Source: DAXETY01 sp051155755
Lineage (GTDB): Bacteria > Desulfobacterota > Desulfobacteria > Desulfobacterales > SG8-13
DNA length: 64,000 nucleotides
Assembly: GCA_051155755.1 (NCBI GenBank)
Contig: DAXETY010000023.1
Span: 3,336 to 67,335, forward strand
Reading direction: 5' to 3'
Part shown: one piece after another, positions 32,581 to 41,483 of the stretch
Numbering within the stretch: position 1 is the first letter of the stretch
How the letters are laid out: every line of letters begins with the position of its first letter
Notes under the pieces: generated by a model
Databases searched by the model: none
The model's input: only the letters and a program-made list of their open reading frames with translations
Told to the model about the DNA's origin: nothing
Made by a program: the position numbers and the translations under genes

Positions 32581-33518
32581 AACTGCTCGCCTACACCGAC
32601 GGCAGTGACGCTTCGATCAAAGCCGTTCATTTCGCCGCCGAGCTGATGCACCGCCTGTCCGGCGAAATGGCCGTGATTACCGTGCGCTCCGGTACGCATG
32701 CCACGGAAACACCGCCGCCGGTGGGCATCGAAACGCCGCTGCAACACCGGCAGGAGCTCGGCCCGGGTCTGCAACGGCTCATAAGCACCGCCGAGCGGAT
32801 GATCGGCACCGGGTCACTGGCGCCGCAGCCCGCCGTTGCCATCCGGGACATGGCCCACGGGTATCTGTTCGTCTGCCGGACGCCGTCCGGCGAGCGGATT
32901 CCGTTCTACGAGTGCTTCGGGCACTTCATCGAAGCCCTCAACCAGGAAATCGACCGCCACGGGCACAACCTGCTGCTGATTGCGCCGCCGCGACGCAGCA
33001 GCCTGCGGCGCCTGGTGGTCGGCGACACCACCCGCAAACTGGCTTTAGACCTGCACAGTTCGGTTCTGGTGGTCCGGGGCGGTGGGCCCGACAGCCGTTT
33101 TGTGGTGTGTGCCGATGGTTCGCCTTCCGCCCGCCGCCAGTTTCCGATGCTTCGTCACCTGCTGCGGGCCATCCGGCGCCCCCTGGAGCTGGTGTGGGTG
33201 AGAAAACCGGAGACCAGCCCGGAGGAGGCGCAAACCGCCGAAGCATGTCTCCACCACGCCGTAAACTGGCTGGAGACCTGTGACAAAAGCAGCACCGTTC
33301 ATCGATTGGAGGGAACCGGCGTGGCCGAGAAAATCCTGGAGGTCGCCGGAAGCGATTCGGTGATCACGATGGGCGCCAGTCTGCGCCACGATGTCTACCG
33401 CCGCATGCGCGGCAGCTTGCCGATGGAAGTGCTGGCGCGGACCGAATCGAGCCTGTTGCTGGTGAAGCTGCCGCCGGAGGCCGACGAGGATTTTTTCAAG
33501 GATCCGTTTACCTGCTGA
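32577..33518 (+). CDS. Universal stress protein family protein, 313 aa
   Basis: Begins at ATG 32577, overlapping the SulP stop; an open frame further upstream (from 32385) is inside the SulP gene. The N-terminal MKLLAYTDGSDASIKAVHFAAELM is the Usp start strand and helix, and a second Usp-like half follows (SRFVVCADGSPSARRQFPML, then SVITMGASLR and ESSLLLVKLP). It is therefore a tandem-Usp protein. Coupling to SulP suggests it regulates or senses the state of that transporter; nucleotide binding is likely only if the G-2x-G-9x-G(S/T) motif is functional, and it looks degenerate. Confidence 0.85.
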   Translation: MKLLAYTDGSDASIKAVHFAAELMHRLSGEMAVITVRSGTHATETPPPVGIETPLQHRQELGPGLQRLISTAERMIGTGSLAPQPAVAIRDMAHGYLFVCRTPSGERIPFYECFGHFIEALNQEIDRHGHNLLLIAPPRRSSLRRLVVGDTTRKLALDLHSSVLVVRGGGPDSRFVVCADGSPSARRQFPMLRHLLRAIRRPLELVWVRKPETSPEEAQTAEACLHHAVNWLETCDKSSTVHRLEGTGVAEKILEVAGSDSVITMGASLRHDVYRRMRGSLPMEVLARTESSLLLVKLPPEADEDFFKDPFTC

Positions 33519-33530
33519 TGCGCTGCAGGC

Positions 33531-34541
33531 CTAGCCGGCGGGCGGCACCGGCACGCCGCGGCGATTCACCCGAATGTCGTACTGCTGCAATTTGTGCCGC
33601 AGCGTGCGGGGGCGGATGTTGAGCAGACGGGCGGCTTTTTCCCGGTCGCCTCGGGTGCGGTAAAGCACATCCAGAATGGCGCCGGTTTCGGCCGCCCGGC
33701 GCACGTCGCGCAGGTCCATGCCCTCGCGCGGCTGCTGGAAATGCCACAAAAAATCCGAAGGCAGGTCGTCCGGCGCGATACAGGTTTCACTGTTGACGAT
33801 AAACACCCGCTCCAGAAGGTTTTTCAATTCGCGCACATTGCCGGGCCAGTCGTACCGCACCAGGATGTCGAGCACATCGGCGGTCAGTTCGGGTTTGGGT
33901 TTTTTGTACTTGGCCACCAGCTGGTTCAGGAAATGGTCCACCAGGGCCGGAATCGCATCCCGGCGCTCCCGCAGCGGCGGCAGCTGGATGGGAACCACCT
34001 GAAGGCGGTAAAACAGATCTTCCCGAAAACGCCCCTGGTCGATGCGGGTCTTCAAATCCTTGTTGGTGGCCGAAATCACCCGAACATCCACCTCGATCCA
34101 GTCATTGCCGCCGATCCGCATAAAGCGAAAGTCTTCCAGAACCCGCAGAAAATCCACCTGGTTGTCGAAGGGAATTTCGGAAATCTCGTCCAGAAAGATC
34201 GTACCGCCGTGGGCCTGTTCGAAGCAGCCCGGTTTCTGTGAAACCGCACCGGTAAAGGCGCCTTTTTCGTGCCCGAAGAGTTTGTCTTCGAAGATCAGTC
34301 CCGAGAGCACCCCGCAGTTGACCGGCACAAAGGCGTTCTGCGAGCGGGCGCTCTGCAGATGCAGTATTTTGGCCAGCAGTTCCTTGCCGGTGCCGCTTTC
34401 CCCCTGAATCAGAACGTTGACGTCATAGCCGGCCACCTGTTTGACGGTGGCCATGATGTTGTGCATGGATTCGCAGCCCAGGATAAAGGCCTCCATGGCC
34501 GAACCCGGCGGGAAGTTCATACCCGAAGCGCGCAGTTTCAT
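33531..34541 (-). CDS. Sigma-54 activator without receiver domain
   Basis: A 336-residue AAA+ enhancer-binding protein. Walker A GESGTGKE, the sigma-54-contacting GAFTGA loop, Walker B (TIFLDEI) and the arginine-finger region are present, and a Fis-type HTH (REKAARLLNIRPRTLRHKL) closes it. No receiver, GAF or PAS domain precedes the AAA+ module, as in PspF, so its activity must be set by another protein or by abundance. It is divergent from the CBS/SLC13 operon, whose promoter has sigma-54 boxes, and is the natural candidate activator. Confidence 0.92.
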   Translation of the reverse strand: MKLRASGMNFPPGSAMEAFILGCESMHNIMATVKQVAGYDVNVLIQGESGTGKELLAKILHLQSARSQNAFVPVNCGVLSGLIFEDKLFGHEKGAFTGAVSQKPGCFEQAHGGTIFLDEISEIPFDNQVDFLRVLEDFRFMRIGGNDWIEVDVRVISATNKDLKTRIDQGRFREDLFYRLQVVPIQLPPLRERRDAIPALVDHFLNQLVAKYKKPKPELTADVLDILVRYDWPGNVRELKNLLERVFIVNSETCIAPDDLPSDFLWHFQQPREGMDLRDVRRAAETGAILDVLYRTRGDREKAARLLNIRPRTLRHKLQQYDIRVNRRGVPVPPAG

Positions 34542-34614
34542 ATCGTCGAACCTTCCATTTTTGACGGTAAAGATCGTCCTTAAAACGAAACGGTTCGACA
34601 GTCAACCGCTGCAG

Positions 34615-34630
34615 CGGCAAATTTTTGCCG
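34615..34630. promoter_or_regulatory. Inverted repeat, candidate activator site
   Basis: CGGCAAATTTTTGCCG: 7-bp arms CGGCAAA and TTTGCCG around TT. A third half-site TTTGCCG lies at 34644-34650. It is about 120 bp upstream of the sigma-54 promoter, the usual distance for an enhancer site. Confidence 0.65.
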
Positions 34631-34746
34631 CACATGGAAAATATTTGCCGAAATTAAACCGAAACCGCATTTGAACCGTACGCACTCATCCCGGCTGCAG
34701 CCCGTCAATGCCCGCTTGCGGCCGGTGCTAACCAAAATCAAATATT

Positions 34747-34761
34747 TGGCACGCCTGTTGC
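34747..34761 (+). promoter_or_regulatory. Sigma-54 promoter of the CBS/SLC13 operon
   Basis: TGGCACGCCTGTTGC matches the -24/-12 consensus TGGCACG-N4-TTGC at every position, with 10 bases between GG and GC. It lies 69 bp upstream of the first CBS gene start. Confidence 0.9.
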
Positions 34762-34829
34762 GATCTACTCTACCTTTTGCTCACGACATCGAGCGTTTCA
34801 AACGCCGAAAAGCCGGGAAACAAGCCCTT

Positions 34830-35330
34830 ATGCCGCTCGAAAGACGCGTCCACGACTTGATGCATCCCATCGAACGCTACGGCCAGGTCCGCGAGGAGGA
34901 TCGGCTGCAGGAGGCCATCCGGGGCCTGCAGCCGCCGCTCTGCATCGAGGGACCGGTATGCCTGATTGTGGTGGGCGAAACCCCCGCCGGCGACCGGGTC
35001 ATCACCGGCTTTCTCACGCCGGCCAATCTGGTGTTCGGCATGGCCGACCACTTCCTGAAAGGGGCCGAAACCATCGGGCCGATCTTCTGGGAAGGCCAGC
35101 TGGAAGAAGAATGCCGAAGGGCCATGCGCAAGCCCATCCGGGAGATCATGACGCCGATCCGGGCCAGCATTCGCGACGATGAAATGCTGATGGAAGCCAT
35201 CTTTTTGCTGCACCGCCACCAGGTGGACTTCCTGCCGGTGGTCCGGGAGCAGGAAGTCATTGGGCTGATTCATTTGAAAGACATTCTGCTGGCCATCACC
35301 CGGATCGGCCTCAAACCGCAGAAAAATTGA
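34830..35330 (+). CDS. CBS-domain protein 1
   Basis: A 166-residue protein. I take ATG 34830 because the longer open frame (from 34671) would start upstream of the sigma-54 promoter. Two CBS modules are visible: RVHDLMHPIERYGQVREEDRL, then the second with PIREIMTPIRASIRDDEMLM, the latter ending in VDFLPVVREQEVIGLIHLKD. CBS pairs bind adenine nucleotides and report energy charge. First gene of a run with two more CBS proteins and an SLC13 transporter. Confidence 0.88.
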   Translation: MPLERRVHDLMHPIERYGQVREEDRLQEAIRGLQPPLCIEGPVCLIVVGETPAGDRVITGFLTPANLVFGMADHFLKGAETIGPIFWEGQLEEECRRAMRKPIREIMTPIRASIRDDEMLMEAIFLLHRHQVDFLPVVREQEVIGLIHLKDILLAITRIGLKPQKN

Positions 35331-35406
35331 AATCACACCGGCAAAACGGTGCACGGGAAATTCCCGACCGTCGACCCGGTTACCCCTAAAATGAAGGAGA
35401 ATCGCA

Positions 35407-35973
35407 ATGAATTCGGAAGTCATCACCGTTCATGAACTGATGGTACCGCTGGAAGAGTACGCGATGGTGCGGGAAGACGCCACGCTGTTCGAAGCCGTCA
35501 TGGAGCTCGAAAAGGCCCAGGAGCGGCGCAGCGTGGAAAAGCGCCCCTACCTGCACCGGGCGATCCTGGTTCAGAACAGCGAGGGCAAGGTCATCGGCAA
35601 GATCGGACACATCGACATCCTGCGGGGGCTGGAGCCGCGTTACAAAAAAATGGGCGACACCCGCACCCTGTCGCGGGCCGGATTCAGTCCGCAGTTTTTG
35701 GAAACCATGATGGAGACCTATTCACTGTGCGACACGTCTCTGATCGAAATCTGCAGCAAGGGGGCCAACATCCGGGTCAAGGATTTCATGTACACGCCCG
35801 AAGCCGGCGAATACATCGAAGCCGATTCCAGCCTTTGCGAGGCCATCCATCGGTTCATCCTGGGCTCGCACATCGGGCTGCTGGTTGTCGAGGAAGGCGA
35901 AATCGTCGGGGTGCTGCGGCTTTCGGACGTTTTCATGAAAATTTTCGAGCTGATGAAACAGTGCGAACGCTAA
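35407..35973 (+). CDS. CBS-domain protein 2
   Basis: A 188-residue protein starting at ATG 35407 behind AAGGAGA. CBS module 1 is at about 5-80 (VHELMVPLEEYAMVREDATL, then GKVIGKIGHIDILRGL); module 2 is at about 120-185 (VKDFMYTPEAGEYIEADSSL, then EIVGVLRLSDVF). A distinct insert (about 85-115) separates them. Paralogous in outline to the first and third CBS proteins of this operon; 76 bp separates it from CBS protein 1. Confidence 0.88.
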   Translation: MNSEVITVHELMVPLEEYAMVREDATLFEAVMELEKAQERRSVEKRPYLHRAILVQNSEGKVIGKIGHIDILRGLEPRYKKMGDTRTLSRAGFSPQFLETMMETYSLCDTSLIEICSKGANIRVKDFMYTPEAGEYIEADSSLCEAIHRFILGSHIGLLVVEEGEIVGVLRLSDVFMKIFELMKQCER

Positions 35974-36019
35974 CAGATAGACCACCTTGGGCAGCCTGAA
36001 CAAAGGAGGGGAAACCAAC

Positions 36020-37627
36020 ATGAGTCATGACATCGAACACGAGGTAGGCGGTGGCGGCATCATGGCCAACAAGACCCTATGGCTCGGCATCGGGGTCGCC
36101 GTGTTTATTCTGATCGCATACATTTTGCCGACACCGGATTCGGTGCAGCGGGTGGTGGAACAATACGGCTTCGCCGAGAAAATGATGGAATGGGAGGTGG
36201 CGCACAACGCCGAAGATGCGGCCAACCAAACCATGATCGTGCTGGGGCTGATCCCCATGGCGGTCATCTTTTTCGCCACCGAGGCCATTCCCATCGGGCT
36301 GACCGGCATCCTGATGCCGATCATGGCCTATTTTTTAAACCTGCTGCCGATGAAAGACATCGGCAAGACCTTTGCCGGCGACGCTCCCCTGTTTTTGCTC
36401 GGGGTGCTGGCCATGGGCGTGGCGGTGGTGGACGTCGGGCTGCACAAACGACTGGCCAGCTGGCTGCTGGGCTGGACCCGCGGCTTTTTTGTGCCCGTGT
36501 TCGTCCTTTGCATCAGCATGTCCATCGTGGGCTCCTTCATCTCGGCCCACGCCATGTGCGCCTTCATGACACCGGTCATGGCGGCGGTCTATTTCGGGGC
36601 GGTGAAGGCCAACAGCCCCTCGGGGCGCCTGAAACACGATCCGGCGCTGGCAAAATTTCTGATGTTCACCCTGTGCTTTGCCCTGAACGTGGGTGGGGTC
36701 GGCTCTCCGGCCGCCGGCGGCCGCAACGTGATCATGATGGGGTTCTGGAGCGAGTACAACGTGCCGATGGACTTTTTTACCTGGATGAAATATGGTTTGC
36801 CCATGGTTCCGATCCTGGGTGTGATCGTGGCGGTCTACATGCTGGGGCTGTTCGGCCGCCGCATCAAGACCAAGGACCTTACCCCCGGACTGGTGGCCAT
36901 AAAGGAAGAAACCCGCCGCATGGGAAAAATGACCTATCCCGAATACGTGACCTTCGGGATGCTGCTGTTGATTCTGGCGCTCTGGATCATCGGCGGTGAA
37001 GAGCTCGGACTGGGCGGTCCGTCCCTGCTGGCCCTGCTGATTCCGGTGATCTTCCGCACCACGGAATGGAAAAAAATCCTCAATGGAATCTCCTGGGACG
37101 CCTGGTTCATGTACTGCGGCGCGCTGACCCTTGGCGCCCTGCTGAAAGAAAGCGGCGCGGCCCTGTGGCTGGCGCAAACCTTCCTGGATTTGCTCAGCGG
37201 AATTGGAATGAACGAGGGATTCGGACTGTGGGTCGGTCTCTCGGGGCTTTCGGGGCTGATGACCAACTTCATGTCGGATGCGGGCACCACCGCGCTGCTG
37301 GGGCCGATCGTCATTCCGATGGGCATCATGACCGGCGTGGAAGGCGAACCCTGGGCGGTCGGCCTGGGCGTGGCCTTCGCCACCTCGTTCGCCCACTTTT
37401 TGATCGTCGGAACGCCCAACAACGCCATCGTTTACGGCCTGGGCATCTATCCGGACACCGGAGAGAAGATGATTGAGCCGATCGATTTCATCAAGTACGG
37501 TTTCATCCTCTTCATTTTGTCGATGCTCGTAGTCTGGGTGGTCGGATTTCTGGTGATTTTCAACGTGGTGGGTTTTCCCGAACACGTGCTGGAGACCGCC
37601 CGCAGCGCCATGCAGCAGGGCGGATGA
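36020..37627 (+). CDS. SLC13/DASS family anion transporter
   Basis: A 535-residue membrane protein starting at ATG 36020 behind AAAGGAGGGG. It has about 12-13 hydrophobic segments; IFFATEAIPIGLTGILMPIMA and NFMSDAGTTALLGPIVIPMG correspond to the substrate and sodium-binding hairpin regions of the divalent anion:sodium symporter family. These carry dicarboxylates, sulfate or similar anions; the substrate here is unknown. It is flanked by CBS proteins, which suggests nucleotide-controlled uptake. Confidence 0.88.
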   Translation: MSHDIEHEVGGGGIMANKTLWLGIGVAVFILIAYILPTPDSVQRVVEQYGFAEKMMEWEVAHNAEDAANQTMIVLGLIPMAVIFFATEAIPIGLTGILMPIMAYFLNLLPMKDIGKTFAGDAPLFLLGVLAMGVAVVDVGLHKRLASWLLGWTRGFFVPVFVLCISMSIVGSFISAHAMCAFMTPVMAAVYFGAVKANSPSGRLKHDPALAKFLMFTLCFALNVGGVGSPAAGGRNVIMMGFWSEYNVPMDFFTWMKYGLPMVPILGVIVAVYMLGLFGRRIKTKDLTPGLVAIKEETRRMGKMTYPEYVTFGMLLLILALWIIGGEELGLGGPSLLALLIPVIFRTTEWKKILNGISWDAWFMYCGALTLGALLKESGAALWLAQTFLDLLSGIGMNEGFGLWVGLSGLSGLMTNFMSDAGTTALLGPIVIPMGIMTGVEGEPWAVGLGVAFATSFAHFLIVGTPNNAIVYGLGIYPDTGEKMIEPIDFIKYGFILFILSMLVVWVVGFLVIFNVVGFPEHVLETARSAMQQGG

Positions 37628-37741
37628 CATCCGCTGGTCAAAAAAATCGCCGGAACGCCTGCCGGTCGGGCGGCCGACGAACAGCGGGTGTGTGTGAAAC
37701 AAAGCATTCGCTGGTAATCGCATAAGACGAAGGAGAACCAA

Positions 37742-38059
37742 ATGCCACAATGCAACAAATGCGGGAAAAAAGGTCTTTTTCTGAAAATCGAGGAGGATTC
37801 CGGCCTTTGCCTGTCCTGCAACGAAGCATTCGCCCGGGATGGAAAAAGGCTGACGGAAAAAATCCTTTCCGCCAAGAAAGAAGCCTCCACGGCCAAAGAC
37901 CCGGAAGTCATTGCCGAACATTGTGCGGCAATCGAAAAATACGGGGCCGAACTGGTGGAACTGCACCAAGAATATCAATTGGAACCGAGCCAGGAACTGC
38001 TGGATCTGATCGACACCTATCGAAAAATGGGGGAGCTGGCCAGAAACCAGAGCAAATGA
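37742..38059 (+). CDS. Small zinc-ribbon protein, 105 aa
   Basis: Opens with CNKCGKKGLFLKIEEDSGLC and then LSC, a CxxC...CxxC zinc ribbon (C4, C7, C23, C26), followed by a long helical tail (residues 35-105, with LVELHQEYQLEPSQELLDLI). No known family. The GAAGGAGAA site precedes ATG. It sits within the CBS/SLC13 operon, where a protein-binding or adaptor role is possible. Confidence 0.75.
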   Translation: MPQCNKCGKKGLFLKIEEDSGLCLSCNEAFARDGKRLTEKILSAKKEASTAKDPEVIAEHCAAIEKYGAELVELHQEYQLEPSQELLDLIDTYRKMGELARNQSK

Positions 38060-38084
38060 CGGGCCCTGCCCGCGTGGAGGCAAC

Positions 38085-38564
38085 ATGGAAGAAAAACACA
38101 AAAAGGTTAAGGATTTGATCATTGCCCTCAGTGATTATCCGCACATGCCCTATTGGGGAACCCTGCGCGAGGCCATTGCACAGCTGAACATCGCCTACGA
38201 AACCGGTCATCACACGGTCCTGGTGTTCGACGAGAGCTACAAGCTGATGGGAATGCTCTCCCAGAAAGACATTCTGCGCGGCCTGGTGCCCAAGTTCGCC
38301 GAACACTACTCCAAGGGCGTGCCGATTTTCTGGGACGATCTGCTGACTTCCGGCAGCGCGGGGCGGCTCGAAAAACCGATCCAGGATTTCATGTCCAAAA
38401 TGACCGTAAAGGTCGAAGCCGGCGACAGTGTTCTGAAAGCCGCTCACATCCTGCTGCAGGAAAAACTCTACCTGCTGCCGGTGGAGGAAAATGGAAAAAT
38501 TATCGGTGTCGTGCGAATGGGAGACCTGTTTCAGGAGGTCACCAACGCTGTACTGCAGCTGTAA
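38085..38564 (+). CDS. CBS-domain protein 3
   Basis: A 159-residue protein with two CBS modules: about 20-75 (TLREAIAQLNIAYETGHHTV, then YKLMGMLSQKDILRGL) and about 105-155 (IQDFMSKMTVKVEAGDSVL, then GKIIGVVRMGDLFQEV). It begins 25 bp after the zinc-ribbon gene, behind GGAGG. Third CBS protein of the operon. Confidence 0.88.
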   Translation: MEEKHKKVKDLIIALSDYPHMPYWGTLREAIAQLNIAYETGHHTVLVFDESYKLMGMLSQKDILRGLVPKFAEHYSKGVPIFWDDLLTSGSAGRLEKPIQDFMSKMTVKVEAGDSVLKAAHILLQEKLYLLPVEENGKIIGVVRMGDLFQEVTNAVLQL

Positions 38565-38882
38565 TGCCGCGCGGGCGGACGAACCGCAAACCGGCAGTCC
38601 CGCCCCGCAGTGAATGCGATCCTGCCGGAAGCGCGCCACCTGCGGTCCGCTTCCGGCAATCGCAACCAATGCAACCATGGCGGCCTCCCGATCGCCCGGC
38701 CCCCGGGAATCGGGGTGCCGCAAAACCGGGCGATTTTCCGGACCCGGATCATAGATCGGGGAAATTCCGTATTCTGAAACCGCAACCCGAAACCTGAACC
38801 GGCAACCGCGTGGATCGCACGATTTCCTCGATCCTCGCTGCGCCACACCGCAGGCCCAGGTTTCCACCGTTAGAATTAGGCC
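38565..38882. other. 318-bp spacer with hairpin, no gene
   Basis: No supported ORF. It contains a perfect 9-bp inverted repeat ATCGCCCGG / CCGGGCGAT (38691-38699, 38726-38734) followed by TTT, which may act as a partial terminator that lowers expression of the downstream PEP-like gene. Confidence 0.5.
38691..38737 (+). terminator. Possible intra-operon terminator hairpin
   Basis: 9-bp perfect stem with a 26-base loop and a short T-run. The long loop makes it weak. Confidence 0.35.
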
Positions 38883-41483
38883 ATGTCGCACTTCTGGTCC
38901 ATCCGTGATTTCTTCAGTCGCAAGCGCCAGGAAAAAGCGCTGAAAAACGAAGACGAACACGAAGAGTTCATCGGCTTTTACGAGGCGTTCCGCAACCTGC
39001 TCCACAGCAATCACCAGGTTCTGGCCATCATGGGGGACATGCAGGAAAAGGCCGGAGGCGCTTATTTGTTCGACTCCGCCTACATCCGCACCTCCTGCCG
39101 GGCCCTGCTGGAAGGCATCGAAAACATCATCGGCCAACTCAACGTGCTCACCGCAGACCGTTACAAAGACCTGATGATCCCCTACCAGGAGTCCATGGCG
39201 GCCATCCACAAGCTGCTGGACGAGGCGGTCATCCTGCCGGAAACCGATTTTGTGCTGCCCCTTGCCGCCATCAGAAAAAAAGACGACACCACCGTGGGCG
39301 GCAAATTCGCCTTGTTGGGCGAACTGGCCAACCGGCTCAACCTGTCGGTGCCGCCCGGTTTTGTCATCACCACATCGGGCTATCGGGCGTTTATCGAACA
39401 CAACCGGCTGGATGCCTTTCTCAAAGAGGAACTCGAATCGCTGGACATCCGGGATTACAATGCCCTGCGCACGGTCACCGACGAAATTCAGCGCCGCATG
39501 CTGCAGGCGGAGATACCTGAAGATCTGCAGCAGGCCATATTCGATGCCTACGAAGCACTCTGCCGTCAGAGCGGTGCGGCTTGCCTGAACCTGGCGGTGC
39601 GCAGCAGCGGCCTGCACGAAGACATCCGCGCCAGCTTCGCCGGCCAGTACAAAAGTGCGCTCAACGTGCCGTTCGATCAACTGCTGCGCCAGTACATCGA
39701 GATCCTGGTCAGCCAGTTTTCACCGCGGGCACTGTTTTACCTGCAAAGCCGCGGATTCCGCCTCGAGGAGATGGCCATGGCCGTCGGCGTGCTGGCCATG
39801 GTGGACGCGGAAATCAGTGGCATACTGTATTCCCGCGATCCCCGCGATCCCCGTCAGGACCGGGTGATGGTCAATGCCGTTCGCGGTTTGGGACCTTACG
39901 CGGTGGACGGCGTGGTGACCGGCGATTTTTATCTCGTGGATTTCGAAAACGGCGTTCCGACCATCTCCCGGACTGAAAACGGCGGCCAAACCGTGATGCT
40001 GGTCCCCGACAGCGACGGCGGCACCTGCGAGCAGGCTTTGCAGGCCGATGCCGCCGATCGGCCCTGTCTGGAACAAGATCAGGTCCGGGAGCTGGCCACG
40101 GTGGCCCGCACGCTGGAAAATCATTTCAGCCGTCCCCAGGACATCGAGTGGGCGCTGGACACCGGGGGCCGTTTTTATTACCTGCAGAGCCGGCCCCTGC
40201 GGCTGTCGCCTTCCAGCGTGCCGGTGGACGGCAAACCGCCGCGTTCGATCAAAGACCACAAGGTCTTGATCGACAAGGGAACCGTGGTTTGCCGGGGGGT
40301 GGCATCCGGTCCGGTACACGTGATCGTGCGCGAAGAAGACATGGCCGCTTTCCCGGAAAACGCCGTACTGGTCGTTCGCCACAGCGACCCGGAATACGCC
40401 GCCCTGCTCAAAAATGCCGCCGCACTGGTTTCCGACGTGGGCACCCCCCTGAGCCACCTGGCCACCGTGGCGCGCGAGTATAACATACCGGCCGTATTCA
40501 ACACCGAAACCGCCACCCAGGTGCTGGCCGACAGGTCTGTGGTGACCGTGGACGCACTCTACGGCAACATCTACGAAGGTAAAGTCGCCGAACTGCTGGA
40601 ACAGGACCTGCGGCAGGACGATTTCACCGCGGTTCCGGCCGTGAAAAAGCTGCGCCGAATCCTGGAGCACATCACCCCGCTGCACCTGACCGATCCGCGC
40701 AGCGCCGATTTCTCCCCCCGGGGGTGCCGCACGCTGCACGATATCACCCGCTTTGCCCACGAGCAAAGCCTGCGCGCCATGCTCGACTTGAGCCGGGAAA
40801 GCCATTTCAGCGATCATTCCGCCCGGCAGCTGGTCAGCACCGCCAAGCTGCAGTGGTGGGTCATCGATCTGGGTGACGGCGTGTCACCCGGTGTCCGGGG
40901 CAAAACCGTGGACATCGAGCAGATCACCTCCATCCCGCTGCGGGCCCTCTGGGAGGGCATGACGGCCGTGCCCTGGAAAGGTCCCCCGCCGATGAGCGCC
41001 AAGGGATTTATGTCGGCGGTGCTCAACTCCAGTTCCGACCCGAATCTGGAGCCTTCGGTGCGCAGCCGGCTGGCCGACCGCAATTACATCCTGGTTGCCC
41101 GCAATTTCTGCAATGTCAGCACGCGGCTTGGTTTTCACTTTTCCACCACCGAAGCCTATGTCGACCAGCAGCCGGAGGCCAACTACATCAGCTTCATCTT
41201 CACCGGGGGCGGGGCCGATGAAGGCCGGCGGCTGCGGCGGGGGCAATTGATTTCGAGACTGCTGGAGACCTTCGATTTCCGGGTGGAAATCCGCAGAGAC
41301 ACGATTTTTGCCCGCAACGAAGGATATCCGCCGGAATTCATGCAGTCGCGTCTGCGGGCCCTGGGTCATGTAATCGTCCACACCCGCCAGCTGGACATGT
41401 CCATGTTCAATGACAAGATGGTCGACTGGCATTACAAGGAACAAGTGCGGGCCATCCGCAAGGCCTTTCCGGAAACGGCATGA
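38883..41483 (+). CDS. PEP synthase-like protein lacking the PEP-binding C-domain
   Basis: An 866-residue protein. Residues about 1-110 are a helical region (FFSRKRQEKALKNEDEHEEF), about 130-440 a pyruvate-phosphate dikinase/PEP-synthase ATP-grasp domain (VGGKFALLGELANRL, then NLAVRSSGLHEDIRASFAGQ), and about 460-575 the phosphohistidine swivel domain with GTPLSHLATVAREYNIPAVF, phospho-acceptor His525. The C-terminal TIM barrel that binds PEP or pyruvate in PpsA/PpdK is missing; residues about 590-866 are unlike it (LHDITRFAHEQSLRAMLDLS). It may transfer phosphate to a non-standard acceptor. Its stop overlaps the next kinase gene (ATGA). Confidence 0.82.
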   Translation: MSHFWSIRDFFSRKRQEKALKNEDEHEEFIGFYEAFRNLLHSNHQVLAIMGDMQEKAGGAYLFDSAYIRTSCRALLEGIENIIGQLNVLTADRYKDLMIPYQESMAAIHKLLDEAVILPETDFVLPLAAIRKKDDTTVGGKFALLGELANRLNLSVPPGFVITTSGYRAFIEHNRLDAFLKEELESLDIRDYNALRTVTDEIQRRMLQAEIPEDLQQAIFDAYEALCRQSGAACLNLAVRSSGLHEDIRASFAGQYKSALNVPFDQLLRQYIEILVSQFSPRALFYLQSRGFRLEEMAMAVGVLAMVDAEISGILYSRDPRDPRQDRVMVNAVRGLGPYAVDGVVTGDFYLVDFENGVPTISRTENGGQTVMLVPDSDGGTCEQALQADAADRPCLEQDQVRELATVARTLENHFSRPQDIEWALDTGGRFYYLQSRPLRLSPSSVPVDGKPPRSIKDHKVLIDKGTVVCRGVASGPVHVIVREEDMAAFPENAVLVVRHSDPEYAALLKNAAALVSDVGTPLSHLATVAREYNIPAVFNTETATQVLADRSVVTVDALYGNIYEGKVAELLEQDLRQDDFTAVPAVKKLRRILEHITPLHLTDPRSADFSPRGCRTLHDITRFAHEQSLRAMLDLSRESHFSDHSARQLVSTAKLQWWVIDLGDGVSPGVRGKTVDIEQITSIPLRALWEGMTAVPWKGPPPMSAKGFMSAVLNSSSDPNLEPSVRSRLADRNYILVARNFCNVSTRLGFHFSTTEAYVDQQPEANYISFIFTGGGADEGRRLRRGQLISRLLETFDFRVEIRRDTIFARNEGYPPEFMQSRLRALGHVIVHTRQLDMSMFNDKMVDWHYKEQVRAIRKAFPETA

